Source: Mycobacterium angelicum
GTDB taxonomy: Bacteria; Actinomycetota; Actinomycetes; Mycobacteriales; Mycobacteriaceae
DNA length: 64,000 nucleotides
Direction: 5' to 3'
Assembly: GCF_002086155.1 (NCBI RefSeq)
Contig: NZ_MVHE01000012.1
Span: forward strand, 62,001-126,000
Shown: positions 1 to 9,415 of the stretch, piece after piece
Numbering within the stretch: the first letter of the stretch is position 1
How the letters are laid out: each line of letters opens with the position of its first letter
Made by a program: the position numbers and the translations under genes
Notes under the pieces: model-generated
Databases searched by the model: none
Seen by the model: the letters and a program-made list of their open reading frames with translations, nothing else
Told to the model about the DNA's origin: nothing

Positions 1-2
1 GG

Positions 3-899
3 CGACTGGAGGTCTGGTACGCCACCTTGTCGGATCCGCTGACCCGGGCCGGCCTCTGGATTCACCACGAAATCGTCGCACCCACCTCCGGCGCTCCGTA
101 TGCACACGGCTGGACGACCTGGTTTCCCTCCGACGGTCCGCCGCTGACCGAGCGCTTCGGACCCGTGCCGGCCCAGCCCGCGTCCAGCGCAGCCTGGTTC
201 GACCACGCCGGCGCGCGAGCGTGCCCCGAAGAGCTGAGCGGGCGCGCGGGATCACTGGCCTGGGACCTGTCCTGGAAGGACACCGGGACGCCGCTGTGGA
301 CCTTTCCCCGCGTGGCATGGGAGCGCGAGCTGCTGCCCGGCGCCCAGGTAGTGCTGGCCCCCACCGCCGATTTCGCCGGATCGCTGACGGTCGACGGCAC
401 CGATCATTCCGTCGACGGCTGGCGCGGCGCTGTCGCCCACATCTACGGGCACGGCAATGCCAAGCGCTGGGGCTGGATCCATGCCGATCTCGGCGACGGC
501 GACGTGGTGGAAGCGGTAGCGGCCGTCTCCCACAAACCCGGGCTCAACCGGTTGGCGCCGCTGGCGTTCGTGCGCTGCCGCATCGACGAAAAGGACTGGC
601 CCACAAGCGTTTTGCCATCGCTGCGGATGCGAACGACGCTAGGCGTGCGGCACTGGCAACTGGAAGGGCGCATCGGCGGCCGCAACGTGTTGATACGCGT
701 CGACCAGCCGCCGGAGCGCTGCGTGAGCCTGCTCTACACCGATCCCGACGGCGGCACCGTGGTGTGCACCAACACCGAGCAGGCCGACATTCACATCGAC
801 ATCGACGACCGGCATTGGTCGGTGCTGGGCACCGGGCATGCCGAAGTCGGCCTGCGCGGTGCCGAGGCGCCCGCCGTCAACGAAAGGACACCCCGATGA
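3..899 (+). CDS. Conserved hypothetical protein, Rv0493c-like, 5' end outside the window
   Basis: The reading frame is open from the first bases of the window (RLEVWYATLSDPLTRAG...), so the gene starts upstream and only about 298 residues are seen. The first start-like codon inside (TTG at 27) is not a credible start because coding continues before it. The middle part has the pattern W-x-G-x-x-A-H-I-Y-G-H-G-N-A-K-R-W-G-W-I-H. This recalls the lipocalin-like CrtC/AttH fold (carotenoid hydratase relatives), but that is a fold-level guess. The stop overlaps the next start codon (ATGA), so it is translationally coupled to the next two genes and probably works with the GMC oxidoreductase. Function is unknown. 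Confidence 0.8.
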   Translation, partial: RLEVWYATLSDPLTRAGLWIHHEIVAPTSGAPYAHGWTTWFPSDGPPLTERFGPVPAQPASSAAWFDHAGARACPEELSGRAGSLAWDLSWKDTGTPLWTFPRVAWERELLPGAQVVLAPTADFAGSLTVDGTDHSVDGWRGAVAHIYGHGNAKRWGWIHADLGDGDVVEAVAAVSHKPGLNRLAPLAFVRCRIDEKDWPTSVLPSLRMRTTLGVRHWQLEGRIGGRNVLIRVDQPPERCVSLLYTDPDGGTVVCTNTEQADIHIDIDDRHWSVLGTGHAEVGLRGAEAPAVNERTPR

Positions 900-1225
900 G
901 TTTCGCTCTCGACCCGCCGCTGCTGTTGGCCTCCGGGCTACTGATCGAACGCCGCATTCCCCAGAAGCGTCGCGACCTGATCGAGGCCGCCGTCCTCGGG
1001 GTGTTCTTCGCCGGATCGTTCGGGCTCTACAACAACGTGCCCGGCCTGGGGTTCCTGTGGCGCCCGTTCCGGTCCCGCAATGGCCGCGACTTCATGTGGA
1101 ACAGCGGCGTTTTCAACGTGAACACCGAGCAAGCCGAGTGGCCACTGCACGCCGCGGCCGGCGGCATCTTCGCCACGTATCCGTTCTTCCTCAAACTCGG
1201 CCGGCTGCTCGGACGCGGTAAATGA
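896..1225 (+). CDS. Small conserved protein, Rv0492A-like
   Basis: A 109-residue product starting MSFALDPPLLLASG. The ATG overlaps the stop of the upstream gene and its TGA overlaps the next ATG, so it sits in a tightly coupled three-gene operon. Residues 1-20 and about 35-45 are hydrophobic; the middle holds a conserved-looking stretch with NNVPGLGFLWRPF and DFMWNSGVF. I recognise it as the small gene before the Rv0492c GMC oxidoreductase. No catalytic motif is visible. A membrane-associated accessory to the oxidoreductase is possible but only inferred from position. Confidence 0.75.
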   Translation: MSFALDPPLLLASGLLIERRIPQKRRDLIEAAVLGVFFAGSFGLYNNVPGLGFLWRPFRSRNGRDFMWNSGVFNVNTEQAEWPLHAAAGGIFATYPFFLKLGRLLGRGK

Positions 1226-3090
1226 GCCGTCTGGCCGATCGCGCGACCGCTTCCTTCGGCACCGCCCTGCTGCCCGAGGAATACGGCGGCCCAGCACCGG
1301 CCGAGCTGGTCGAGCGCGTCGATCGGTACGTTGCGCGCCTGCCGGCCACCTCGCGGCTGGCGGTGCGTGCCGGGCTGGCTTCCCTGGCCGCCGCCAGCTA
1401 TCTCACCACCGGCCGGTCGATGGCACGGCTCGATCCCGGCGAACGCGAACAGGTGCTGCGCCGAGTCGCCGCGCTCAACCCGGACGTCGGCGCGGCCGTG
1501 GATGTCATGAAGGCGATGGTGCTGCTGGTCAACGGCGCCGACACCTATGCCCCGGAATTGCTGTCCCGCGCCGCCGAACACGACCCGGCACGACCGGACG
1601 CGGCGCTGAACCTCACCCCGTCGGCTGAAAGCTCGTCGGTCGTCACGTGCGACGTCGTAGTCGTCGGCTCAGGCGCCGGTGGCGCGATGGCCGCACGCAC
1701 GTTGGCCCGGGCCGGCCTGGATGCCGTCGTGCTCGAAGAGGGACGGCGCTGGACGGTCGAGGAATTCCGGACCACCCACCCGATCGACCGCTTCGCCGGC
1801 TTGTACCGCGGCGCCGCCGCCACGATTGCGCTCGGCCGTCCATCGGTCGCGCTGCCGGTGGGCCGGGCGGTCGGCGGCACTACCGTCGTCAACTCCGGCA
1901 CCTGTTTCCGGCCGCCGGTTGCGGTGCAGCAGCGCTGGCGCGACGAGTTCGGATTCGCGTTGACCGATCCGGATCGGTTCGCCCCTCGCCTCGACGAGGT
2001 GGAGCGCACCCTGCGCGTGGCGCCGGTCCCGCTGAACATCATGGGCCGCAACGGCAACCTGCTGCTCGATGCGGCCGAGTCGCTGGGCTGGCAGGCGGCG
2101 CCCATTCCCCGCAACGCGCCGGGTTGCGAAGGCTGTTGCCAGTGCGCCATCGGATGTCCGCAAAACGCCAAGTCCGGCGTACACCTCAACGCCTTGCCGC
2201 AGGCGTGCGCGGCCGGCGCCCAGATCATCTCCCAGGCGCGCGTCGAACGTGTCTTGCATCGGAACGGGCGCGCCCGCGGGGTGCGCGCCCGCCGCCCTGA
2301 CGGCACCGCGATCGACGTGATCGCCGACACCGTCGTCATCGCCGCCGGTGCCACGGAGACGCCGGGGCTGCTGCGGCGCAGCGGCCTCGGCGGGCATCCG
2401 CGGCTGGGCCGCAATCTGGCGCTGCATCCGGCGACGATGCTCGCCGGGCGGTTCGAGGATGACGTCTACGCCTGGCGGGGGGTGCTGCAGAGCGCGGCGG
2501 TGCACGAGTTTCACGAGTCCGACGGCGTGCTCATCGAAGCGACGTCCACACCGCCTGGCATGGGCTCGATGCTCTTTCCCGGCTATGGCGCGGAGTTGCT
2601 GCGCTGGCTCGACTGGGCACCCCAGGTCGCGACATTTGGCGCGATGGTGGCCGATCGAGGCGTCGGCTCGGTGCGATCGGTGCGCGGCGAGACGCTGGTG
2701 CGCTACGACATCGCCCAAGCCGACCTCGCCAAGCTGCGAGTCGCATTGGAGGCCATCGGCCGGCTGCTGTTCGCCGCCGGCGCGGTGGAAATCCTCACCG
2801 GCCTGCCCGGTGCGACCACGGTGACGTCATTCCCCGAGCTGCAGCAGGTGTTGCAGCGTGCCAACCCACGCAGTCTGCACCTGGCCGCGTTCCACCCCAC
2901 CGGAACAGCGGCGGCCGGCGCCGACGAACAGCTCTGTCCCGTCGACGCGACCGGCCGATTGCGCGGTGTCGACGGCGTCTGGGTGGCCGACGCGTCGATC
3001 CTGCCCAGCTGTCCAGAGGTCAACCCCCAGCTGTCCATCATGGCGGTGGCATTGGCCGTCGCCGACCAGATGGTCGAGCCGCGGGGTTAG
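1222..3090 (+). CDS. GMC-family FAD oxidoreductase (Rv0492c-like)
   Basis: A 622-residue flavoprotein. An N-terminal extension of about 135 residues precedes the FAD-binding fingerprint VVVGSGAGGAMAARTLARAG. A cysteine-rich segment CEGCCQCAIGCPQNAK follows near residue 300, as in long-chain alcohol oxidase or cholesterol-oxidase-type GMC relatives. The C-terminus has the GMC active-site signature: a His in HPTGT and an Asn in CPEVNPQLSIMA. The family oxidises alcohols, often sterols or lipids, using FAD; the substrate here is unknown. The ATG overlaps the previous stop, and the 3' end overlaps the regX3 stop by four bases in convergent orientation. Confidence 0.9.
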   Translation: MSRLADRATASFGTALLPEEYGGPAPAELVERVDRYVARLPATSRLAVRAGLASLAAASYLTTGRSMARLDPGEREQVLRRVAALNPDVGAAVDVMKAMVLLVNGADTYAPELLSRAAEHDPARPDAALNLTPSAESSSVVTCDVVVVGSGAGGAMAARTLARAGLDAVVLEEGRRWTVEEFRTTHPIDRFAGLYRGAAATIALGRPSVALPVGRAVGGTTVVNSGTCFRPPVAVQQRWRDEFGFALTDPDRFAPRLDEVERTLRVAPVPLNIMGRNGNLLLDAAESLGWQAAPIPRNAPGCEGCCQCAIGCPQNAKSGVHLNALPQACAAGAQIISQARVERVLHRNGRARGVRARRPDGTAIDVIADTVVIAAGATETPGLLRRSGLGGHPRLGRNLALHPATMLAGRFEDDVYAWRGVLQSAAVHEFHESDGVLIEATSTPPGMGSMLFPGYGAELLRWLDWAPQVATFGAMVADRGVGSVRSVRGETLVRYDIAQADLAKLRVALEAIGRLLFAAGAVEILTGLPGATTVTSFPELQQVLQRANPRSLHLAAFHPTGTAAAGADEQLCPVDATGRLRGVDGVWVADASILPSCPEVNPQLSIMAVALAVADQMVEPRG

Positions 3091-3770
3091 CCCTCGAGCT
3101 TGTAGCCCAGGCCGCGCACCGTCACCAGGTGCACCGGGTTGGCCGGGTCGGCCTCGATCTTGGACCGCAGCCGCTTGACGTGGACATCGAGCGTCTTGGT
3201 GTCGCCGACGTAGTCGGCGCCCCAGACCCGGTCGATCAGCTGCCCGCGGGTCAACACCCGCCCGCTGTTGCGCATCAGATACTCGAGCAGATCGAATTCC
3301 TTGAGCGGCAGCGTGATGGTGTCGCCGTTGACCGAGACGACGTGGCGTTCGACGTCCATCCGCACCGGACCGGACTCCAGCACGCCGTCGCTGATCTCGG
3401 AGTCGTCGTCGCCGCCACGGCGCAGCACCGCGCGGATCCGGGCGATCAATTCGCGCGCGGAGTAGGGCTTCGTCACGTAGTCGTCGGCACCCAGCTCCAG
3501 CCCGACCACCTTGTCTATCTCGCTGTCGCGGGCGGTCACCATGATCACCGGCACGCTGGACCGGGCGCGCAGCTGCTTGCACACGTCGGTTCCCGACATA
3601 CCGGGCAGCATCAGGTCGAGCAGCACGATGTCGGCACCGGCCCGGTCGAACTCGGCCAGCGCCGACGGGCCGTCGGTCACCACGGTGGCCTCAAAGCCCT
3701 CCTTGCGCAGCAGAAACGCCAGCGGGTCGGCCAATGACTCCTCGTCCTCGACGATCAATACGGCGGTCAT
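3087..3770 (-). CDS. regX3: Response regulator RegX3
   Basis: A 227-residue OmpR-family response regulator, the partner of SenX3 in phosphate-limitation signalling (established for the mycobacterial orthologue). The receiver domain covers residues 1-115 with acidic residues DEE at 9-11, the phospho-acceptor Asp52 in LLDLMLPG and the conserved Lys in TKPYS. The winged-helix DNA-binding domain fills the C-terminus (GRVLTRGQLIDRVWG, RGLGYKLEG). The start MTAVLIVEDEE matches the family; an in-frame GTG 21 bases upstream is less likely because the real ATG overlaps the TGA of a small upstream ORF. Its 3' end meets the GMC gene convergently. Confidence 0.97.
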   Translation of the reverse strand: MTAVLIVEDEESLADPLAFLLRKEGFEATVVTDGPSALAEFDRAGADIVLLDLMLPGMSGTDVCKQLRARSSVPVIMVTARDSEIDKVVGLELGADDYVTKPYSARELIARIRAVLRRGGDDDSEISDGVLESGPVRMDVERHVVSVNGDTITLPLKEFDLLEYLMRNSGRVLTRGQLIDRVWGADYVGDTKTLDVHVKRLRSKIEADPANPVHLVTVRGLGYKLEG

Positions 3771-3882
3771 CTGCGCAACTCTCCCCCGCAAGCGGGAGGT
3801 GCCCCCACCTCATCGCTGCGTCCCCCGCAAGCGGGCGGTACCCCCACCGCATCGTCGTTAGCGGCGGTCATCTGCGCAACTC
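3761..3882. repeat. MIRU-like repeats in the senX3-regX3 gap
   Basis: Two near-identical units of about 39 bases lie head to tail (3782-3820 and 3821-3857). Each carries CCCCCGCAAGCGGG followed by CCCCCACC. They are bracketed by two copies of the 20-base string CGGCGGTCATCTGCGCAACT, at 3761-3780 and 3862-3881. The left copy contains the regX3 start codon and ribosome-binding region, so the translation start of regX3 has itself been duplicated upstream. Repeat copy number in this gap is known to vary among mycobacteria. Confidence 0.8.
3767..3871 (-). CDS. Repeat-encoded 34-residue ORF between senX3 and regX3
   Basis: Reading on the minus strand, an ATG at 3871 opens a frame of 34 codons beginning MTAANDDAVGVPPACGG. 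It closes with a TGA that overlaps the regX3 ATG (ATGA). A Shine-Dalgarno-like GAAGGGGAG lies upstream. The two internal repeats each encode a PPACGG-containing segment. In M. tuberculosis the senX3-regX3 gap carries MIRU repeats that contain small ORFs overlapping their neighbours, and this arrangement resembles that. The ORF may act mainly by coupling translation from senX3 to regX3. Whether a peptide accumulates cannot be told from sequence. Confidence 0.4.
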   Translation of the reverse strand: MTAANDDAVGVPPACGGRSDEVGAPPACGGELRR

Positions 3883-3902
3883 CCCTTCATGGTTAGCGCG
3901 GG

Positions 3903-5135
3903 TCATCGACTTAGCTCTTCCTCTCGTTGTGACCTGTTGGGTCGCACGTCGCGCCGTTGCGATTGCTCAGGTTGGTCTTCGTCGTCTTCGTCCGACGGCG
4001 TTGCCGCGGGGATCGACAGGGTGAACGTCGATCCGGTTCCCGGCTTGCTCCACACGCCGATGCTGCCGTTGTGGTTGGCCGCGACGTGTTTGACGATGGC
4101 CAGCCCCAACCCGCTTCCCCCGGTGGCCCGCGACCGGGCCTTGTCCCCGCGGAAGAACCGCTCGAAGACCCGCTCCTGGTCTTCCAAAGCGATCCCGATA
4201 CCCCGGTCGGTGACGGCAATCTCGATGTTGTCGCCGCGGCGGCGACGGCTGATCGAGACCAGCGACCCGCGCGGCGAATAGGCAATCGCGTTGGACACCA
4301 GATTGGCGAGGGCGGTAACCAGCAGGGTTTGATCGCCCAGCACGTGCAGGCCGCTGGGGGCGTCGGTGCGGACTTCGATGTGAGCGTTTTCGGCGGCCAC
4401 CTTGTGCCGTGAAATCGCTTCGGACACAACGGTGTCCACCTCGACGTCGGTGACGTTGGACAACCGCTCGGCGCCCTGCAGGCGGGACAGCTCGATCAGC
4501 TCGGCAACCATGTCACCCAGCCGGTTGGCCTCGATGAGCACCTTCTCCGCGAACCGCCGAACGGTCTCGGAGTCGTCGGCCGAAGCCAGCAGAGCTTCGG
4601 CGAGCAAAGCCATGGCCCCCACCGGCGTCTTGAGCTCGTGGCTGACGTTGGCCACGAAGTCACGCCTGGTCGCCTCCATGCGGGCGTAATCGGACTGGTC
4701 GTGGGCGAAAACGACGGCGAACCTGCGATCCGATTCGCTCAGTAGCCGGGCCTGCCCATGCACCGACAACCCGGAGCGCCCGGACGAACGCTTGCCCGGC
4801 GGCAGATCAAACTCGACGTCTTGACCGCTCAGGGCCCCTTGGGCGGCTCGCCAGGCCTGGTCGTCCAGCTGGCGGTCGCGCACCAGACCCAGCTCTTTAG
4901 CCCGGTCGTTGAGATACACGACGTCGCGATGGGCATCGACCACGGCCACACCCAGCGGCATCAGCGCGACGATTCGTTGCAGCATTTGCGCGACCGTGAT
5001 TCCGGTCGACTCGGTCGCCGCTCGCCGGCGGCGTGCGATGATCCTGGACGACAGCCGGGTCCCGGCCGCAATACCTACGGCCAGCCCCAGCACGGACAAG
5101 ACCCCGGCCAGCAACAGTGCCGAGAACACAGTCAC
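3903..5135 (-). CDS. senX3: Sensor histidine kinase SenX3
   Basis: 410 residues, the same length as I recall for the M. tuberculosis protein. Two hydrophobic stretches near the N-terminus anchor it in the membrane ([19 protein letters not shown]). A PAS-type segment follows ([22 protein letters not shown]). The dimerisation and phospho-acceptor helix has [16 protein letters not shown] with the His near residue 167. The ATPase domain shows [17 protein letters not shown] and [12 protein letters not shown]. It phosphorylates RegX3 when phosphate is low. It is transcribed toward regX3 with a repeat-filled gap between them. Confidence 0.97.
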   Translation of the reverse strand: MTVFSALLLAGVLSVLGLAVGIAAGTRLSSRIIARRRRAATESTGITVAQMLQRIVALMPLGVAVVDAHRDVVYLNDRAKELGLVRDRQLDDQAWRAAQGALSGQDVEFDLPPGKRSSGRSGLSVHGQARLLSESDRRFAVVFAHDQSDYARMEATRRDFVANVSHELKTPVGAMALLAEALLASADDSETVRRFAEKVLIEANRLGDMVAELIELSRLQGAERLSNVTDVEVDTVVSEAISRHKVAAENAHIEVRTDAPSGLHVLGDQTLLVTALANLVSNAIAYSPRGSLVSISRRRRGDNIEIAVTDRGIGIALEDQERVFERFFRGDKARSRATGGSGLGLAIVKHVAANHNGSIGVWSKPGTGSTFTLSIPAATPSDEDDEDQPEQSQRRDVRPNRSQREEELSR

Positions 5136-5270
5136 AGGGCAAATCCTACAAATTGGGTGAACGCCGCCCTAGCCAAGCAAGGCCAAATTCGGACAAGTCA
5201 CATACTTCGCGCCAGGTATTCGGCTGCTGTTTACGTGATGTTTGTCAAACGGGCCTATTGGCGCCAACTA

Positions 5271-6026
5271 TCACGCTTTCGCCGCGCCCTGGCTGGCCAC
5301 CGCCGCGGCACCGGCGGCGGCCGCCTCCGGGTCGAGATAGGTGCCGCCCTCCACCACCGGGCGCAGCTGGGCGTCCAGGTCGTACCGCAGCGGGATGCCG
5401 GTGGGGATGTTCAGCCCGACGACGTCCTCGTCGGACATGCCGTCCAGGTGCTTGACCAGCGCCCGCAGCGAGTTGCCATGCGCGACGATCAGCACTGTCT
5501 TACCGGTCCGCAGGTCGGGCACGATCACGTCGGTGAAGTACGGCAGGAAGCGGGTCACCACGTCCTTCAGGCACTCGGTCAGCGGCCCGCCGCCGATGTC
5601 GGCGTACCGGGGATCGGCGTCCTGGCTGAACTCGCTGCCCTTCTCGATCGGCGGCGGCGGGGTGTCGTAGCTGCGCCGCCAGGCCATGAACTGCTCTTCG
5701 CCATAGCGCGCCTTGGTCTCGGCCTTGTCCAGGCCCTGCAGCGCGCCGTAGTGGCGTTCGTTGAGCCGCCAGCTGCGGTGCACCGGGATCCAGAGCCGGT
5801 CGGCGCTGTCCAAGGCCAGATGCGCGGTGGTGATCGCGCGCCGCAGCAGCGACGTGTAGAGCACGTCGGGGAGCAGACCTTGTTCGGCCAGCAATTCGCC
5901 GCTGCGCACCGCCTCGGCCCGGCCCTTCTCGGTCAGGCCGACGTCGACCCAGCCGGTGAACAGGTTGAGGGCATTCCAGTCGCTCTCGCCGTGGCGCAGC
6001 AGTACCAGCGTGGCAGTGTCACCCAT
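5271..6026 (-). CDS. gpm1: 2,3-bisphosphoglycerate-dependent phosphoglycerate mutase
   Basis: 251 residues of the histidine-phosphatase fold. It converts 3-phosphoglycerate to 2-phosphoglycerate in glycolysis and gluconeogenesis in the cytosol. The phosphohistidine motif is [12 protein letters not shown] at residues 7-18. The second active-site His sits in [14 protein letters not shown]. The family segments [16 protein letters not shown] and [11 protein letters not shown] are complete. Only 13 bases separate it from the upstream YbjN-like gene, so they are probably cotranscribed. A LysE-family gene (Rv0488) that I expect between these two in H37Rv is missing. Confidence 0.97.
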   Translation of the reverse strand: MGDTATLVLLRHGESDWNALNLFTGWVDVGLTEKGRAEAVRSGELLAEQGLLPDVLYTSLLRRAITTAHLALDSADRLWIPVHRSWRLNERHYGALQGLDKAETKARYGEEQFMAWRRSYDTPPPPIEKGSEFSQDADPRYADIGGGPLTECLKDVVTRFLPYFTDVIVPDLRTGKTVLIVAHGNSLRALVKHLDGMSDEDVVGLNIPTGIPLRYDLDAQLRPVVEGGTYLDPEAAAAGAAAVASQGAAKA

Positions 6027-6039
6027 GCCGGTCAGTCTC

Positions 6040-6549
6040 TCACGCGTCGTCCTGGTCGATTAAGTGCGCGAAGGCCTCCAGGTTCTTCAGCGATTCCCCC
6101 CGGGATCCCCGCCAGTCCCATTCCTTTTGAATCGACGAACGAAAACCCAACTCCAGCAACGTGTTGAAGTCCGAATCGACGGCCTCGAGCACCTGCCCGA
6201 GCACCCGGTCGATTTCGTCGGCGTCGACCGAGGCCAGCGACATCCGGCCAACCAGGTAGATATCGCCGACGTTGTCCAGCGTGTAGGCCACGCCGTAAAG
6301 CCGGCGGTTGCGCTTCAGCAGAAACCGGTAGACGCCCTCCTGGTTCTCGTCGGGCTTACGGCACACGAACGCCTCCACCCGCACCGAATGCTCGCCGATA
6401 CTCAGGATGGTGTTGGTCTTGAGCCGGCGCTCGCCGGGCAACGCCACCACAACCCCGGGCAACCCGCCATGCGCACCGGCGTGTTTGGCGTATTCCAGCT
6501 GGCTGGACTGCAGCGCGGCCTCGATGACTTGTTCCACCCGAGACGTCAT
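6040..6549 (-). CDS. YbjN-domain protein, Rv0487-like
   Basis: 169 residues starting [21 protein letters not shown]. The ATG overlaps the TGA of mshA (ATGA), which fixes the start despite a longer open frame. The sequence has the shape of the YbjN / type III chaperone-like fold: alternating strands such as [19 protein letters not shown] and [22 protein letters not shown], then helices. These proteins have no known enzymatic role; some modulate stress responses. Coupling to mshA suggests a link with mycothiol synthesis, but that is inference from position only. Confidence 0.85.
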   Translation of the reverse strand: MTSRVEQVIEAALQSSQLEYAKHAGAHGGLPGVVVALPGERRLKTNTILSIGEHSVRVEAFVCRKPDENQEGVYRFLLKRNRRLYGVAYTLDNVGDIYLVGRMSLASVDADEIDRVLGQVLEAVDSDFNTLLELGFRSSIQKEWDWRGSRGESLKNLEAFAHLIDQDDA

Positions 6550-7877
6550 GCGCCGACACCCCGGCGCGACGTCCAGCGGCGCGGCTTGCGCGCCGCCACC
6601 CGGTCGCGCACCCTGCGCTGGCGCAACGAAGTGAAGTCCGTGATCGCCCGCCGGTAGCTGTCGAGCAGCGCGTCGGTGGTGTTCTCCCAGGAGAAGGTGG
6701 CCGCATGCTCGGCCGCCGCGTGCCGCATCGCCCGACCTTGCGGGCCCTCGCGCAGCCGCAACAGCCGGTCGATGGCATCGGCCCACTGATCGACGCCATG
6801 CCCCGCCACCAAGGTGCCGGTGATCCCGTCGCGCACCGCCACCGGCAACCCGCCCACCGCGGCCGCCACCACCGGCGTGCCACACGCCTGCGCTTCGACG
6901 GCGACCAGGCCGAACGACTCCGAATAACTCGGCACCGCAACCAGATCGGCGGCCTGGAACAAGGTGGCGAGGTTGGTGCGCGACTGCGGCGGCAGGAACG
7001 TGACCCGTGCGGTGATGCCGAGTTCGTCGGCGAGCCGTATCAGGCCGTCGGGTGCGGCCAGTCCGCTACCGGACGGCCCGCCGGCGACTACGACGCGCAC
7101 ACCCGGCAGTTTCGCGGCGGCGCGCAGCACGATGTCGGGCGCCTTGAGCGGCTGGATGCGTCCGACGAACGCCACCACCGGCTCGTCGGGCGCCAGCCCC
7201 AGCGCCGCCCGGGCCACCCGCCGGTCTCCGGGACGGAATACCTCCAGATCGACCCCCGGGTGGACCACGTCGATCCGCGCCGGATCGGCGTGGTGAATCG
7301 AAACCAGTTGCCGTGCTTCGTCTTCGGTGTTGACGATGAGCCGATCCGCCTCGTCGACCACCTGCTGTTCGCCGACGGTGCGCAGCGGAGGTTCCGGAGT
7401 GTCGCCGGCGGCCAGCGCCGCGTTCTTCACCGCGGCCAGCGTGTGCGCGGTGTGCACCAGCGGCACCGCCCAGCGGTCGCGGGCCAGCCACCCGATCTGA
7501 CCCGACAGCCAGTAGTGCGAGTGCACGATGTCGTAGTAGCCCGGCTCGTGGGAAGCCTCGGCGCGCAGCACCCCGGCCGCGAAGGCGCACAGCTGGGTGG
7601 GCAAGTCGTTCTTGTCGAGGCCCTCGAACGGCCCGGCCACCACATTGCGCACCAGCACGCCGGGCGCCACCCGCACGATCGGCGGATCCACCGATGCGGT
7701 GGCGCGGGTGAAAATCTCCACCTCAATGCCCCGGCGGGCCAGGTGCAACGCGCTCTGCAGCACGTAGACGTTCATGCCGCCGGCATCACCGGTGCCGGGC
7801 TGGGCCAGTGGGGAGGTGTGCACCGCTAACAGGGCAATGCGGCGCGGGCCGTCTACTGACAAGTCATCGTGCCGCAC
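6546..7877 (-). CDS. mshA: D-inositol-3-phosphate glycosyltransferase MshA
   Basis: 443 residues of a GT4-family, GT-B-fold glycosyltransferase. It transfers GlcNAc from UDP-GlcNAc to 1-L-myo-inositol-1-phosphate, the first step of mycothiol synthesis. The N-terminal domain has [20 protein letters not shown] (acceptor side). The C-terminal domain has [14 protein letters not shown] and the retaining-transferase motif [19 protein letters not shown] (E-x7-E). The start [20 protein letters not shown] gives a product shorter than the 480 residues of the M. tuberculosis protein, which has a longer variable N-terminus. It overlaps the next gene by four bases. Confidence 0.96.
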   Translation of the reverse strand: MRHDDLSVDGPRRIALLAVHTSPLAQPGTGDAGGMNVYVLQSALHLARRGIEVEIFTRATASVDPPIVRVAPGVLVRNVVAGPFEGLDKNDLPTQLCAFAAGVLRAEASHEPGYYDIVHSHYWLSGQIGWLARDRWAVPLVHTAHTLAAVKNAALAAGDTPEPPLRTVGEQQVVDEADRLIVNTEDEARQLVSIHHADPARIDVVHPGVDLEVFRPGDRRVARAALGLAPDEPVVAFVGRIQPLKAPDIVLRAAAKLPGVRVVVAGGPSGSGLAAPDGLIRLADELGITARVTFLPPQSRTNLATLFQAADLVAVPSYSESFGLVAVEAQACGTPVVAAAVGGLPVAVRDGITGTLVAGHGVDQWADAIDRLLRLREGPQGRAMRHAAAEHAATFSWENTTDALLDSYRRAITDFTSLRQRRVRDRVAARKPRRWTSRRGVGA

Positions 7878-7914
7878 ACTCCATGTTTACAGGACGCCGG
7901 CAATCAGCCCACCG

Positions 7915-9255
7915 CTACTCGGCGACAGCCTCGGTATCGGGTAGCCGGGTCTCCAGCGCACCCGAGCGGCGCATGGCGCCCAACGGATCGGCGTAGAGCC
8001 CGGCCAGCGACACCAGACCCGCGCCGGCTTCCTGCACCCGGTTGCCGAACACGGTGACGCGCACATCGCGCGGCGGCAGCACCGAGCGCGCGGCGAAAGC
8101 CGCCTCGACCCGCTCCATCCCTTCCGGATACTCGGTGAACGCCTGACCGCCGACCACCAGCTCGTCGGGATTGAGCAGGTCGCGCAGCAGTGCCACCGCC
8201 TCCCCGAGCACCCGGGCCCGCTCGGCCAGCAGCTCCTTAGCCTGCTGGTTGCCCGATCGCGCCACGCGCAACAGGTCGGTGATCGCGGTGGCCGAGCCGC
8301 CGGTCCGGGTGCCCTGTCCGACCCCGGGCAGGATCCGCAGCCGGCGGGCAGCCGCCAGCACCGCTTCGTCGCTGACCGTGGACTCGAGCTGCCCGGAATC
8401 CCCGAGCAGCTCGGACTGGGCCGGCAAGGCGGCAATCGTGCCCGGGCCGCTGGCCGGGCAGTGCACCCGGCCGCCGATCACCAGCGCATAACCCACGGTT
8501 TCGCGGGCGTAGACGTACAGGCTGGTCGGCGAAGTGGGCGCGAACCGCCGCATGCCGAGCAGCAATTCCGCCCCGGCCATGGCGTCGACGTGGGATGCCA
8601 CCGACACCGGCAGACCCAGCACGTCGGCCAGCACGGGTCCCACCGGCGCCTGGCGCCAGCCCAGTCGCGGGTGATCGACATGTCCGGTGGTGCCGTCGAC
8701 CACACCACCGATCGATACGCCGACCCACAACGGGCGGCGCCGATGCCAGCGCCGCAGGTAACGCCCGGCGCTGTCGGCCAGCGACGTCAGGGCCGACCCG
8801 GCGGCATTGAGCGGCGTGGGCGTTTCGACCGTGTCGAGCGTGCGGCCGAACAAGTCGGTCGCCACGATGCTCGTCGTCCGCGCACCGATGTGGATGCCCA
8901 GCGTGACGAACGGTTCGTGGTTGACCTCCACGGGAACGCGGGGGCGCCCGATGGCACCGGAAACCGCCAGGTCGGCTCGCTCGCGCAGCAGACCCGCCTC
9001 CAGCAGCGCGATCACTTGGCGGTTCACCGTCGCGATGCTCAGCGAGGTGACTTTGGCGATGACGTCACGGCCGACCGGCCCGCGCAGCCGCACGGCACGG
9101 AAGACCGCCGCCGCCGCGGAGTCGGACAAGTGCAGCGAAGGCGGTACGACTTGGCGATGGGACCGCGGTTGCGTACCCCGCCGACTAGGCGGCCGGTTAG
9201 TGGAATGAGGGGTGAGAGTTGGTGAGTGCACGGATGTCCTTAAGTCCTGGTTCAT
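7915..9255 (-). CDS. ROK-family transcriptional regulator, Rv0485-like
   Basis: 446 residues from the ATG at 9255 (MNQDLRTSVHSP). The open frame extends further upstream but that part would overlap the divergent SDR promoter. An N-terminal helix-turn-helix (FRAVRLRGPVGRDVIAKVTSLSIATVNRQVIALLEAGLL) is followed by a ROK domain (LGIHIGARTTSIVATDLFG). The cysteine-rich zinc motif typical of ROK sugar kinases is not present in the region where it should lie (after SLYVYARETVGYALVIGG), so it is a regulator, not a kinase. The M. tuberculosis orthologue is reported to control pe13-ppe18. It is divergent from the SDR gene. Confidence 0.88.
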   Translation of the reverse strand: MNQDLRTSVHSPTLTPHSTNRPPSRRGTQPRSHRQVVPPSLHLSDSAAAAVFRAVRLRGPVGRDVIAKVTSLSIATVNRQVIALLEAGLLRERADLAVSGAIGRPRVPVEVNHEPFVTLGIHIGARTTSIVATDLFGRTLDTVETPTPLNAAGSALTSLADSAGRYLRRWHRRRPLWVGVSIGGVVDGTTGHVDHPRLGWRQAPVGPVLADVLGLPVSVASHVDAMAGAELLLGMRRFAPTSPTSLYVYARETVGYALVIGGRVHCPASGPGTIAALPAQSELLGDSGQLESTVSDEAVLAAARRLRILPGVGQGTRTGGSATAITDLLRVARSGNQQAKELLAERARVLGEAVALLRDLLNPDELVVGGQAFTEYPEGMERVEAAFAARSVLPPRDVRVTVFGNRVQEAGAGLVSLAGLYADPLGAMRRSGALETRLPDTEAVAE

Positions 9256-9415
9256 TGGCCGGTCCTTGGCCACACCTGCTGACGTTTTCGGGGTCAGGCG
9301 CGGCAAAGTGCGCGGCAACAACACGCACCCGCCGCGAAAAGACACGCGGTGGTGGTGTTGAACAAGGCGCTGAGGTGCACACGCAAAATTTAGCACGTTT
9401 ATTAGAGTTGTTCCG

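Noticed and set aside
5136..5270. RegX3 box in front of senX3
   Set aside because: A single GTTCACC half-site is visible on the minus strand near 5155, without the partner needed to call a box.
4758..6167. 469-codon plus-strand open frame opposite senX3 and gpm1
   Set aside because: It is rich in Arg, His, Gln and Gly, with no domain, and is a shadow of two recognised minus-strand genes in high-GC DNA.
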